Program-made: the position numbers and the translations under genes
Part shown: positions 18,729 to 27,576 of the stretch, piece by piece
How the letters are laid out: each line of letters begins with the position of its first letter
How positions within the stretch are numbered: the first letter of the stretch is position 1
Source of the DNA: Nocardioides sp.
GTDB lineage: Bacteria > Actinomycetota > Actinomycetes > Propionibacteriales > Nocardioidaceae
DNA length: 64,000 nucleotides
Assembly (NCBI GenBank): GCA_030698375.1
Contig: JAUYLL010000132.1
Coordinates: 1 to 64,000 of the forward strand
Reading direction: 5' to 3'
Notes under the pieces: generated by a model
Databases searched by the model: none
The model's input: the letters and a program-made list of their open reading frames with translations, nothing else
Told to the model about the DNA's origin: nothing

Positions 18729-20194
18729 GGGTCGATCCTCTCCTCTGGGGGGAACACGCAGTGCCACAGGTGCACCTGGGCGTAGGAACGCCACGGCCGC
18801 CACCGCTCCCCCGCGTGCTCGGCGGCGCGGGGGGCGTCGTCGTGACCCAGCGCCCGGAGCGCCTGACGGGTGCCAAGGTCCGTGGGCAGCAGCACGTCGG
18901 GGTCGCCCCACACCCGCAGGGCGAGCCCGTCGACGGTCCACGGGCCGATCCCGTGCACCCCGAGCAGCGCGGCCCTGGTGGCCGCGCGGTCGGTGCCGCG
19001 GTGCAGGTCGAGGTCACCCTCGGCGACCCGGGTCGCCACCTCGTGGAGGGTGCGGGCGCGGGTCCGGGTCATCGCCCAGGTGCCGGGATCCGCAGCGGCC
19101 AGCGTCTCGGCATCGGGGAAGGCGTGGGTCAGGTCGTCGGGCGCCGCACCATCGGTCACCGGGGTGCCGAGGTCGCGCAGGAGACGGGCAGCCATCCCTC
19201 GGCCGCTCGCCACGCTGACCTGCTGCCCGAGCACGGTGCGCACGAGCGCCTCGAAGCCGTCGACGTGGCCGGGGACCCGCAGGCCCGGCAACCGTCGCAC
19301 CCGAGGCTCGAGGAGCGGGTCCGCACCCAGGTGGGCATCGATGGCCTCGGGGTCCGCGTCGGCGTCGAGGAGCCGGCGTACGCGCTCCACGGCGGCTCCG
19401 ACGTCGCGCAGGTCCGCCAACCGGAAGGCGGCCACGACACGGTCGTCAGCGGGGCGGAGGTGGACCGTCCCGGTGCCGTGCGGGAGCCGCAGCACCCGGG
19501 CGTACGACGACGCGTCGCCGACCTCAAGCCCCGGCACCGCGCTGGCGGCGAGGAACCGCAGAAGCGAGCCGGCCGCGAACGGCCGCCGCACCCCGAGGGC
19601 GACCTCGAGCACCCCGGGGCCACCGGGTCCACGGCGCCGGGTCGCGCGCAGCTGGGACGGCGTGGCGGCGTACACCTCGCGGACCGTCTCGTTGAACTGA
19701 CGCACGCTGCGGAAGCCGGCCGCGAACGCGACATCGACGAACGGCAGGTCGGAGCTCTCCACCAGGACGCGGGCGGTCTGGGCCCGGTGGGCGCGGGCGA
19801 GCGCCAGGGGGCCGGCGCCGAGCTCGCCGACCAGCAGCCGGTTGAGGTGCCGGGTGCTGAAGCCGAGCCGCCGCGCCAGCCCCTCGACACCCTCGCGGTC
19901 GACGGTGCCGTCGGCGACCAGCCGCATCGCGCGCCCCGCGACATCGGCCGCGAGGTCCCACCGCGGCGAGCCCGGCGTGGCGTCGGGCAGGCACCGCCGA
20001 CAGGCGCGGTACCCCGCGGCGTGGGCAGCGGCCGCGGTCGGGTGGAAGGTCACGTTGCACTCGCGCGGCGTGCGGGCCGGGCAGGAAGGGCGGCAATAGA
20101 TCCCGGTGGTGCGCACCCCGGTCCAGAAGACCCCGTCGAACCGCCGATCGCGGCTGCGGACCGCCCGGTAGCAGGCGGTGGCGTCGAGGTCCAT
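18716..20194 (-). CDS. Ada-type sensor/AraC regulator fused to AlkA DNA glycosylase
   Basis: Alkylation-response protein of 492 residues. An N-terminal Ada zinc domain has cysteines C34, C38, C65 and C68 (IYCRPSC, YRACRRC), and C34 should be the methyl-phosphotriester acceptor. An AraC helix-turn-helix region follows (FRSVRQFNETVREVYAATPS). The C-terminal HhH glycosylase has VHGIGPWTVDGLALRVWGD and the catalytic aspartate in LLPTDLG. No O6-methyltransferase domain is present; the adjacent ogt provides it. Codons for about residues 57-74 are repeated exactly at 21914-21968. Confidence 0.94.
   Translation of the reverse strand: MDLDATACYRAVRSRDRRFDGVFWTGVRTTGIYCRPSCPARTPRECNVTFHPTAAAAHAAGYRACRRCLPDATPGSPRWDLAADVAGRAMRLVADGTVDREGVEGLARRLGFSTRHLNRLLVGELGAGPLALARAHRAQTARVLVESSDLPFVDVAFAAGFRSVRQFNETVREVYAATPSQLRATRRRGPGGPGVLEVALGVRRPFAAGSLLRFLAASAVPGLEVGDASSYARVLRLPHGTGTVHLRPADDRVVAAFRLADLRDVGAAVERVRRLLDADADPEAIDAHLGADPLLEPRVRRLPGLRVPGHVDGFEALVRTVLGQQVSVASGRGMAARLLRDLGTPVTDGAAPDDLTHAFPDAETLAAADPGTWAMTRTRARTLHEVATRVAEGDLDLHRGTDRAATRAALLGVHGIGPWTVDGLALRVWGDPDVLLPTDLGTRQALRALGHDDAPRAAEHAGERWRPWRSYAQVHLWHCVFPPEERIDPCGP
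19972..20026 (+). repeat. 55-bp direct repeat, copy A (inside ada)
   Basis: Identical over 55 bp to 21914-21968, in the same orientation. This copy is part of the intact ada reading frame (codons about 57-74). The two copies enclose the ada 5' end, its upstream region and the flavoprotein gene. Confidence 0.95.
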
Positions 20195-20542
20195 GCACCC
20201 ATCATGCCGCCCGGACGGGCTCCAGGCTGGCGGAAATCGGACGGCGCAGCCGGGACCGGAGACCGACCCTGCAACGCACGAGGACGGGCGAGTTGGCGGT
20301 CGGCGTCCAGAGTCCCAGTTGAGATGATCGGGACTGCCACACGAACGGGTGCCAGTTGGTTTCAGGCCGCCCGAGTGGCGGTCGTGAACCCCTTCGGTCC
20401 CCACCATTGCGACAGGTGCCGCACCTCGGTGGCCCCTCGAACACCAGTTCCAGTTCCCGCCCCCGTCGGCGGACTTGGGCCGTTGGACCGGCTTCGCCCG
20501 CAATCCGTGGACACGACGCCGCTGCAGTGGCACCGTGGATTG
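20195..20542. other. 348-bp gap between ada and the flavoprotein gene
   Basis: Divergent intergenic region. It should contain the ada promoter and that of the flavoprotein gene. I see no tRNA, no strong hairpin and no convincing short gene. Base composition is less GC-rich than to the left, which may mark the edge of imported DNA. Confidence 0.5.
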
Positions 20543-21910
20543 GTGACGCGCGCCATCGAAGCCGACTACCTCGTGGTGGGAGCCGGGGCCATGGGCATGG
20601 CCTTCACGGACGCCTTGACCGACCACGCCGACGTACGGGTGGCACTGGTCGACCGTCGCCACAGCCCCAGCGGACACTGGCTCGAGGCGTACCCCTTCGT
20701 CCGCCTGCATCAGGCCTCGGCCTTCTACGGCGTCGCGTCGACCCTGCTTGGCGGCGGTCAACTTCAGCAGCGCGGAGTCGAGAGAGGCCTGCAAGAGCGG
20801 GCCTCCCAGTCGGAGATCTGTGCCTACTACGCCCGGATGCTTGACCGGATGCTGGAGTCAGGCAAGGTCGAGTTCTTCCCTAACAGCCAGTACGTCGGCG
20901 ACCGCAGCTTCGTCTCGCTCATCTCGGGCCAGCGGTTCGAGGTGCGGGGGGCGTGCCGGATCGTCGATGCCCGCTACCTGGCCCCCAGCGTGCCGGCGGA
21001 GAAGCCGCCTCCGTTCGGCGTCGCCGAGGACGCCCGCGTGCTGCCGGTCAACGAGCTCGCACGACTGGAGGAGGCGCCGAGCCAGTACGTCGTCGTCGGA
21101 TCGGGCAAGACGGCGACCGACGCCTGCATCTGGCTGCTCTCGCGCGAAGTGGACCCCGACGCGATCTGTTGGGTGAGGCCCCGCGACCCGTGGATGATGA
21201 ACCGGGCCCTGGTCCAGCCGGATCCCGCGATCTTCCTCGGCATGGCCGCGGACACGATGAGGGCAGCGAAACACGCGACCTCCATCGAAGACCTGTTCCT
21301 GCGTCTTGAGGATGCCGGGATCATGCTGCGCATCGACCGCAAGGTGATGCCGACGATGGCCAAGACGCCCACTCTCGCTACGTGGGAGCTCGAGCAATTG
21401 CGCACCATTGACAACGTCGTGCGACGAGGGCACATCGAGGGCGTCGAGCGGGGCAGCGTCACCTTCGCCGACGGATCGGTCGCAGTCGCGGACGACGCCC
21501 TCGTCATCCACTGCGCCGCGGACGGTTTGAAGTACCCCCCGCTCGTCCCTGTCTGGCGACCCGAGACGATCACACTGCAACCGATCAGGGCTGGCTTCCC
21601 CTGCTTCGGCGCGGCCCTGGTCGGGTACGTCGAGGCGACCCGCGAGGACGACGACGAGAAGAACCGGCATTGCCCGCCCTCACCGTATGGAAACTCGATG
21701 GCGGAGTGGGCCAGGATGAACGTCCTGGGCACCAGGGCCGCGATCTCCTTCTCGACTGAGCCCGACATAAGGGAGTGGTCCGATCAGGTTGCGCTCAACC
21801 CGGCCCGGATACCGCCCGGACATGCCGGGTCGGCGGCACTGGACAAGGCCCGCGAACGCCTGGCGACTCACACCCGTCCAGGACTGGCCAGGCTTGCCGA
21901 ACTGATGTGA
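20543..21910 (+). CDS. FAD/NAD(P)-binding oxidoreductase
   Basis: Flavoprotein of about 455 residues. The N-terminal dinucleotide fold is YLVVGAGAMGMAFTDAL, and a second nucleotide site is at YVVVGSGKTATDACIWLL, an arrangement like flavin-containing monooxygenases and pyridine nucleotide-disulphide oxidoreductases. The substrate is unknown. GTG at 20543 is the chosen start (VTRAIEADYLVVG); an upstream GTG is possible. Codon use is less GC-biased than in the core genes, and it lies inside the 55-bp direct repeats, only 3 bp from copy B. It is probably acquired. Confidence 0.8.
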   Translation: MTRAIEADYLVVGAGAMGMAFTDALTDHADVRVALVDRRHSPSGHWLEAYPFVRLHQASAFYGVASTLLGGGQLQQRGVERGLQERASQSEICAYYARMLDRMLESGKVEFFPNSQYVGDRSFVSLISGQRFEVRGACRIVDARYLAPSVPAEKPPPFGVAEDARVLPVNELARLEEAPSQYVVVGSGKTATDACIWLLSREVDPDAICWVRPRDPWMMNRALVQPDPAIFLGMAADTMRAAKHATSIEDLFLRLEDAGIMLRIDRKVMPTMAKTPTLATWELEQLRTIDNVVRRGHIEGVERGSVTFADGSVAVADDALVIHCAADGLKYPPLVPVWRPETITLQPIRAGFPCFGAALVGYVEATREDDDEKNRHCPPSPYGNSMAEWARMNVLGTRAAISFSTEPDIREWSDQVALNPARIPPGHAGSAALDKARERLATHTRPGLARLAELM

Positions 21911-21913
21911 GTA

Positions 21914-21968
21914 CCGGCGTGGCGTCGGGCAGGCACCGCCGACAGGCGCGGTACCCCGCGGCGTGGGC
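21914..21968 (+). repeat. 55-bp direct repeat, copy B (ada fragment)
   Basis: Exact copy of ada codons about 57-74, not attached to any ada reading frame. It begins 3 bp after the stop of the flavoprotein gene and is followed by 51 bp without coding signal before the nuclease-fold gene. Similarity to ada ends within a few bases beyond the repeat. Confidence 0.95.
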
Positions 21969-22019
21969 GGCGGCGGCTCGCCGAGCGGCCGGTCGGGGCG
22001 GATCTCCCGAACCCGCTCC

Positions 22020-23906
22020 CTACCAGCCGAACACCACCGTCATGGGGTAGTGATCTGAGAGCTCGATCTCCGTGGTGCCCGGCTCCGTGAGCTTGGTGAT
22101 CCAGCCCTCGTCGTTGCGCTTCAACGCAAACAGGTGCGCCTCCCCAGAGAGGTAGAAGGGCGTGATGGCCGCTCCGACGTAGTTGGCCGACCATTTCGTC
22201 TTCTCAACATCCACCCAGCCACGCCCGTCATCATTGATTCGTGAGATGAAGGCTTCTCCCGTGCTCTTCAGCCCGAACAGGTACGGATGGCCACCCAACT
22301 GGTAGGAGACAACCGCAACGTAGTTGGACTGCCACCTCCAGCTCCCCAGGTCGTCCCAACCGCGCCCGTCATCACGAATCCGGCTGATGTACGCCCGGTC
22401 ATTGCCCTGCTTCAGCGCGAACACGTAAGGGTGCCCGGCCAGCTCGAACGTGGTGATGGCATCAGGCACGTAGCTGGACTGCCATTTCCAGCTCCCCAGG
22501 TCGTCCCAACCGCGCCCGTCATCACGAATCCGGCTGATGTACGCCCGGTCATTGCCCTGCTTCAACGCGAAGAGGTGGGGGTGGCCGTGGAGATAGAACG
22601 GCACGACGGCAACGTAGTTGGACTGCCACCTCCAGCTCCCCAGGTCGTCCCAGCCGCGCCCGTCATCACGAATCCGGCTGATGGACGCCCGATCATCGCC
22701 GCGGTTCAGCGCGAAGACGTAGGGATGACCGTCCAGCTGGAAGGTTCTCACCGCCGACCCGAGGCAGTGGGACTGCCACTCCCAGCTCCCCAGCTCGTCC
22801 CAGCCCGACCCGTTGTCCCGGATGCGGCTCACGTAGGCGCGATCGTTGCCCTGCTTGAGCCCGAACAAGTAGGGGTGCCCATTCAGCTCGAAGGACCGCA
22901 CCGCAACGTAGTTGGACATCCATCGGGCGCGCATCAGGTCCTGGTGGTAGCCATGCTCCAAGGGAAAGACCCAGTCCTTCGGCACATGAGCCTCGACGGG
23001 TTTGAGCGGGACGCTGCTTGGGTGGGTCGAGGGGCGGTAGAAGACGAAGTCCAGCTGGTCTACCTGCATTTCATCGTGCGGGTTAGGGATTCTTCGCGGG
23101 CTGAAGACCTGGTCGAGCTTGTTACTCGGAAAATCGATGGTCTCGCATTCCCGATCACCATTGACCTCGGTCCAGCTGTCCCGCGCATCCACACGTTCCA
23201 TCTCAGCCTTGAGGGTCTCCCTCTGCGATCTGTGCACGTTGAGGTCTCCCGCGACAATCAACGCATAGTCGTCGGCGGAGAGTCCTGTCGCCAGCACGCG
23301 GGTCTGGTCGACCAGCTGGCGAATATCGACCAGTCCCGCGGTGTGCGAGAGGCTGACCACGATCTTCTTCTCGTCGGGCCCCGTGATGACGGCGACCAGC
23401 ACCCCCTTGTTGGCCCAATCGTCCTCCCCGGAATCGAAGGGGTTGGCCATCTTCGTACCAAGCAGGGTGTCGCGGTCGCGGTCGTAGATGTAGATGCTGC
23501 TCGCATCGATCTTGTACTTACTCAGCAAGACCAGCCCAGAACCGACCGCAAACTGAGAGGACTTCGGCCCGAACGCGTGATAGGGGTAGACATCCCGCAG
23601 CTCGCGAGCGACCCATTCCATGTTCTCGTCCGACCAGACCTCGTTCAGGGCCACCAGGTCGGCATCACTGCGCCGGACCCAGCTCGCGATGCCGAGCCGT
23701 CGCTGCTCGTCGGCGAACAAGAGGGGATCCATCGGTTCGATCCGGGATCCCGTGAAGAAGCGCTCGGCATCACCCCAAACACCTTTCAGTTTGGCGCCGA
23801 TGATGGCTTGTGAGCCTTCGAACAAATGGGTGTTGTATTGCAGCAGGACCAAGCGATTATCTACCGGACTGGATTCCCCCGCAGGAACCGACGAATCATC
23901 ATTCAT
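22020..23906 (-). CDS. Endonuclease/exonuclease/phosphatase-fold protein with inserted beta-propeller-like repeats
   Basis: A 628-residue protein. Residues about 15-290 form an EEP (DNase I / neutral sphingomyelinase) fold: LQYNTHLFEGS, the metal-binding glutamate in ALNEVWSDEN (near 90), IVAGDLNVH (near 220) and QVDQLDFVFY (near 285). The catalytic SDHYP motif that should come soon after lies at about 616-620, nine residues from the C-terminus. Between them are five and a half 48-50-residue repeats of the type GHPYLFALKQGNDRAYISRI. No signal peptide is evident. ATG at 23906 is preceded by GGGGAGG; an upstream TTG is less likely. GC is visibly low. Substrate (DNA, phospholipid or other) is unknown. 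Confidence 0.85.
   Translation of the reverse strand: MNDDSSVPAGESSPVDNRLVLLQYNTHLFEGSQAIIGAKLKGVWGDAERFFTGSRIEPMDPLLFADEQRRLGIASWVRRSDADLVALNEVWSDENMEWVARELRDVYPYHAFGPKSSQFAVGSGLVLLSKYKIDASSIYIYDRDRDTLLGTKMANPFDSGEDDWANKGVLVAVITGPDEKKIVVSLSHTAGLVDIRQLVDQTRVLATGLSADDYALIVAGDLNVHRSQRETLKAEMERVDARDSWTEVNGDRECETIDFPSNKLDQVFSPRRIPNPHDEMQVDQLDFVFYRPSTHPSSVPLKPVEAHVPKDWVFPLEHGYHQDLMRARWMSNYVAVRSFELNGHPYLFGLKQGNDRAYVSRIRDNGSGWDELGSWEWQSHCLGSAVRTFQLDGHPYVFALNRGDDRASISRIRDDGRGWDDLGSWRWQSNYVAVVPFYLHGHPHLFALKQGNDRAYISRIRDDGRGWDDLGSWKWQSSYVPDAITTFELAGHPYVFALKQGNDRAYISRIRDDGRGWDDLGSWRWQSNYVAVVSYQLGGHPYLFGLKSTGEAFISRINDDGRGWVDVEKTKWSANYVGAAITPFYLSGEAHLFALKRNDEGWITKLTEPGTTEIELSDHYPMTVVFGW
22325..22920 (-). 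repeat. Tandem 144-150-bp coding repeats
   Basis: Within the gene above, stretches such as CGCCCGTCATCACGAATCCG recur at a spacing of about 144-150 bp with near-identical DNA in the central units. This indicates recent internal amplification of the repeat, or gene conversion between units. Confidence 0.85.
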
Positions 23907-24068
23907 CTTGTCGTCCTCCCCATCTAGGTAGATCAAACTGTGCTCGGGCCCTACGAGCCTGTCCAGGTCCTGCTCGCAGTGGTGACCACAGGGCCTGAAT
24001 GTGCATCGCTGCAGCCTCTAGCCACGACCTAGCAGATGGTCGACAATGTGCTCGGTGCCGAATCCACC
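23907..24068. other. Intergenic region upstream of the nuclease-fold gene
   Basis: 162 bp between two minus-strand genes. It should carry the promoter of the nuclease-fold gene. The ribosome site GGGGAGG sits just inside its left end. No other feature seen. Confidence 0.4.
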
Positions 24069-25973
24069 TCAGCCGACAGTGGTGGCTTCGGCGTAGCGGT
24101 GGGGCGCCCCGGATCCCTGGGCGTCGCCGCGGCTCCGGATCCCCCGGTGCGCACCCAGCGCGCGGAGCGCGGAGAGGATCGCGACGAGGTCGACGATCTC
24201 CTGCAGCAGCGCCCCGACGACAGCCGGGAGGTAGCCGAACGCCGCCACGAGCATCAGCCCCACCGAGATGACGATGCCCATCCAGATCGACTGCAGCGCA
24301 ATGTTCACGGTGCGTCGGGAGACCAGCATGACGTCAGCCACCCGCGCCACGTCGTCAGAGGTGATGACCGCCGACGCCGATTCGCTGGCCGCCGTCGCTC
24401 CCCTGCCCGCCATCGCGATCCCCACATCAGCGACGGCCAGCACCGGGGCGTCGTTGATGCCGTCGCCGACCATGAGGACGGGCCGGGGCTGAAGGGCGCG
24501 CACGATGTCGATCTTGGACTGGGGTGTGGTCTCGGCATGGACGGTCGAGATCCCCACCTCACGTGCGATCGACTCGGCAGTCGACGCGACGTCACCGGTG
24601 ACCATCACGACCTCGCTCACCCCCATCTCACGGATGCGCGACACCGTCGCCGCAGCGAGTGGTCGCACCGGGTCAGACAGCACGATCACGCCCGCAAGCT
24701 CGTCGTTGATCGAGACGTAGACGGCCGATTCACCGCCGACGAGCACGGTGCGCTCGAGGGTCCCGACGACCTCCTCGATGAACGACGGCTTGCCCACCCG
24801 CACGGCCGAACCGTCGGCCAGGGTCGCCTGAACGCCGTTGGTGGCGATCTCCTCGGCGGCAAGAACCTGGGGCAGCTCGAGCCGTTGGTCTCCCGCCAGG
24901 TCGATGATCGGCTGGGCGAACACGTGCACCGAGTGCTGCTCGGCGGCGGCCGCGAGACGCAACGTCTCTTCGGCGGACCGATGGGCGGCACGAATCTCGA
25001 CGACATCAGGCTTGCCTTGCGTCAAGGTGCCGGTCTTGTCGAAGGCGACCGATCGCACCGTGGCGAGACCCTCCAGTGCCCCGCCTTCCTTGATGATGAC
25101 GTTCAACTTCGCTGCCGAGCTCATGCCTCCCATGAACGCCACGGGGGTCGCGATGAGCAGCGGACACGGCGTGGCAACGACGAGCACCTCGGCGAATCGC
25201 ACCGGGTCACCGCTGAGGTACCACGCGAGTCCCGCAATGAGCAGGGATCCGAGGGTGAACGGGACGGCGTACCGGTCCGCGAGCCGCACCATGGGCGCCC
25301 GTGAGGCGACGGCCGACTCCACCAGGTGCACGATCGTTGCGTACTGGGAGTCCTTGGCGGCCTTCTCGGCCCGCATCGTGAAGGTCTCGGTGCTGTTCAT
25401 CGTCCCGGACAACAGCACGTCACCGGCAACGTACGTCACCGGGACGGGCTCCCCTGTCACCGAGGACTCGTCGATGACCGCGCGCGCTGACAGGAGCGTC
25501 CCGTCAACGGGTAACACTTCGGACGACCGGACGAGCAACTGGTCGCCGACGGCCACCTCGTCGACCGGAACCTGTTCCGCGTCACCCGTCTGCGGATGGA
25601 CGCGCTGAGCGAACGCGGGCGCCCGGTTGAGCAAGGTGTCGAGCTCGCGACTGGCTCGACGTGCGGCCAGCGCCTCGAGCGCTTCACCGCCGGTGAGCAT
25701 CAGCGCGATGATGAGGCCGGCGACGTACTCATCGACTGCCAGCGTCGCGACCATGGCGATGATGGCGAGGATGTCCAGTCCCCAGTGCCCGGACATGAGT
25801 TCGCGGACCATGCCGACCGCTGTGACGACGATGACGATCCCGATGACGACGTAGGCGGTCGTCGCGAGGGCGGTGGACTGGTCCAGCGCCCACAGAGCCA
25901 CCCCGAGAGCGAGGCCGACGAACGCGAAGACAGTCAGGAACTGCCCGCGGAAGAACACCGCCGTGTCACGCAC
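24069..25973 (-). CDS. Metal-transporting P-type ATPase (P1B-like)
   Basis: Cation pump of 634 residues. Membrane helices occupy the N-terminus (FRGQFLTVFAFVGLALGV onwards). Cytosolic motifs are IDESSVTGEPVPV, phosphorylation site FDKTGTLTQG, nucleotide-site GGESAVYVSI and MVGDGINDAPVLA. The intramembrane motif is TPCPLL rather than the common CPC or SPC, and there is no N-terminal heavy-metal-associated domain, so the metal cannot be named. GTG at 25973 follows AAGGGA; TTG at 25979 is an alternative. The frame extends over the tRNA-Glu gene, which is not coding. It lies next to tRNA genes in the probable island. Confidence 0.88.
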   Translation of the reverse strand: MRDTAVFFRGQFLTVFAFVGLALGVALWALDQSTALATTAYVVIGIVIVVTAVGMVRELMSGHWGLDILAIIAMVATLAVDEYVAGLIIALMLTGGEALEALAARRASRELDTLLNRAPAFAQRVHPQTGDAEQVPVDEVAVGDQLLVRSSEVLPVDGTLLSARAVIDESSVTGEPVPVTYVAGDVLLSGTMNSTETFTMRAEKAAKDSQYATIVHLVESAVASRAPMVRLADRYAVPFTLGSLLIAGLAWYLSGDPVRFAEVLVVATPCPLLIATPVAFMGGMSSAAKLNVIIKEGGALEGLATVRSVAFDKTGTLTQGKPDVVEIRAAHRSAEETLRLAAAAEQHSVHVFAQPIIDLAGDQRLELPQVLAAEEIATNGVQATLADGSAVRVGKPSFIEEVVGTLERTVLVGGESAVYVSINDELAGVIVLSDPVRPLAAATVSRIREMGVSEVVMVTGDVASTAESIAREVGISTVHAETTPQSKIDIVRALQPRPVLMVGDGINDAPVLAVADVGIAMAGRGATAASESASAVITSDDVARVADVMLVSRRTVNIALQSIWMGIVISVGLMLVAAFGYLPAVVGALLQEIVDLVAILSALRALGAHRGIRSRGDAQGSGAPHRYAEATTVG

Positions 25974-26137
25974 ACGCAAGTCCCTTCGTGACCTCGAGGT
26001 CGCGACATTACCCGAGGAGCTTCCTCGAAGGCATTCTGCGCTCCCGGCGCCACCTCGGCTGCGGGCCACGCAGCTCGACCACCATGACCCTGGACACTCA
26101 CGGCCACCGGCTCGACGACCGGCTCGAAATGCCGAAA

Positions 26138-26169
26138 GGCCCCGCCCAGCGTTTCCGCTGATCGGGGCC
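26138..26169 (-). terminator. Terminator after tRNA-Glu
   Basis: Minus-strand stem GGCCCCGATCAGCG / CGCTGGGCGGGGCC with a 4-nt loop and a 2-nt internal mismatch, followed by TTTCGG. It is placed 12 bp after the CCA end of tRNA-Glu. Confidence 0.75.
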
Positions 26170-26180
26170 GCTCGTCGGTG

Positions 26181-26256
26181 TGGTACCCCCGACCGGATTC
26201 GAACCGGCGCTACCGCCTTGAGAGGGCGGCGTCCTAGGCCACTAGACGACGGGGGC
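26181..26256 (-). tRNA. tRNA-Glu (CUC)
   Basis: 76 nt including an encoded CCA end. The anticodon loop is CTCTCAA (anticodon CTC), between CCGCC and GGCGG stem arms. The T-arm is CCGGTTCGAATCCGG, and the acceptor stem pairs GCCCCCG with CGGGGGT. Read from the minus strand, probably with tRNA-Gln just upstream. Confidence 0.97.
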
Positions 26257-26310
26257 AAGCGGAGGGAACTCTAGCCACAGCTGGAGTTCACCGTCCAATC
26301 GGGACGTTCG

Positions 26311-26382
26311 CTGGGGTACTAGGACTCGAACCTAGACTAACTGGACCAGAACCAGTCGGGCTGCCAATTACCCCATACCCCA
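26311..26382 (-). tRNA. tRNA-Gln (CUG)
   Basis: 72 nt; CCA is not encoded. The acceptor stem TGGGGTA pairs with TACCCCA. The anticodon arm CTGGTTCTGGTCCAG contains anticodon CTG. The T-arm is CTAGGTTCGAGTCCTAG. It lies 54 bp upstream of tRNA-Glu, and both are probably cotranscribed. In this lineage it is charged first with Glu by GltX and then amidated by GatCAB. Confidence 0.96.
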
Positions 26383-26478
26383 TGGGATTTCGACCCCGCG
26401 GCGACCTCTGGAGAGCACCGTGGAACCGAGGCGAGACGATACACGGGGACCGCCGGTCGCTCCAAAACGGGTGCTGCG

Positions 26479-27576
26479 TCAGGAGGCGGTGACCGGTGCC
26501 GGCGGAGTGGTGGTGCGCTGCACGTCCCACCGCCGCGCGAGGAGGACCACCAGGACCGCGTAGACGCCCGCCTGGGTGAGCGTGACGGGGATGTTCCACC
26601 ACGAGACCTCGGCGACCGCGAGGCTGTCGCCGAGGTCACCCAGCATGATCGCGAAGCCGAAGGCCAAGAAGTTGTTGAGCACGTGCAGCGCGATGCCTGC
26701 CTCGAGGCCGCCGGTGCGGATCACCAGCCAGGCGGCGATGACCCCGAAGGCGAAGCGGTCGAAGAACAGCGGCGGGTTCTGCGCCCCGTGGGCGATGGCG
26801 AACAGCAGGGCCGTCGCGAGGATCGTCACCCAACGGTGGCGGAAGACCGCACCCAGCGCCTGGAGCAGGTAGCCCCGGAACACGTACTCCTCCCCTGCGG
26901 CCTGGAGCGGCGTGGTGAGCAGCACCACCAGTCCGAGCAGCAGGGTGGTCGAGGTGACGGGGTTGAGATCACCGGTGGGGACGGCCTCGTCCACGGGCAC
27001 CAGGAGCGCCACGACGACCTGCGCCACCAGCGCGATCACGGAGATGCCGAGGCAGGCGGCCAGCAGCTTCCACCGCATCTTCGGTACGACGGAGGTCAGC
27101 CACCGCGGCCGCATTCCGTGAAGGACCCGGATCGCCAGCCAGGTGACGAGGATCATGGAGCCGAGCACGAGGTTGAGGTACAGCAACCCGGCGGGGGTCA
27201 CCTGCTCCATGGTGGCGGCCTGCTCGAGGCTGGCCCAGAACGGGCCCCCCTCGAGCCAGATGCCGATCGCGAGGACAGGGAGCAGGAGCAGCGGCGCGAC
27301 GACGAGCGAGAGGACGATGACCAGGATGCTGCCGACGACGGGCCGCCACCAGCGGTAGTTCCAGGTGCGCAGCATCCGGTGGTACTCGCGCGGCTCCGGG
27401 TGGGGATGCGGAGGACGTCCGCCACCGGTCCACGCCACGATGCCGTCCGGCTGGCCGACCGGCGCCCGGTCCTGGGAGGCGGGGTCCTGCAGGACCGGGG
27501 CGGGCACCGGCCACGGGCCCGACCCCGGCGGCGGGTAGGTCGGGTCGGGCTCGTGGACGGGGTGCAGCCCGCTCAC
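26479..27576 (-). CDS. CPBP-family intramembrane metalloprotease
   Basis: Polytopic protein of 365 residues with a Pro-rich cytosolic N-terminus (about 100 residues) and about eight membrane helices. CPBP (Abi) motifs are visible: [14 protein letters not shown] (glutamate pair and arginine), [13 protein letters not shown] and HVLNNFLAF. Members include CAAX-type proteases and bacteriocin-immunity proteins; the substrate is unknown. Its start overlaps the gltX stop by 4 bp, so the two are co-expressed. Confidence 0.88.
   Translation of the reverse strand: MSGLHPVHEPDPTYPPPGSGPWPVPAPVLQDPASQDRAPVGQPDGIVAWTGGGRPPHPHPEPREYHRMLRTWNYRWWRPVVGSILVIVLSLVVAPLLLLPVLAIGIWLEGGPFWASLEQAATMEQVTPAGLLYLNLVLGSMILVTWLAIRVLHGMRPRWLTSVVPKMRWKLLAACLGISVIALVAQVVVALLVPVDEAVPTGDLNPVTSTTLLLGLVVLLTTPLQAAGEEYVFRGYLLQALGAVFRHRWVTILATALLFAIAHGAQNPPLFFDRFAFGVIAAWLVIRTGGLEAGIALHVLNNFLAFGFAIMLGDLGDSLAVAEVSWWNIPVTLTQAGVYAVLVVLLARRWDVQRTTTPPAPVTAS

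Noticed and set aside
18761-20542. Forward open frame continuing upstream of the flavoprotein gene through the ada region (over 1,000 codons in total)
   Set aside because: Its upstream part is the reverse complement of ada, with GC-driven absence of stops. Conserved sequence begins only at VTRAIEADYLVVG.
26170-26390. tRNA 3'-end duplication as an attachment-site pair for the island
   Set aside because: I looked for the tRNA-Glu and tRNA-Gln 3' sequences near the ada-fragment repeat and found no copy.
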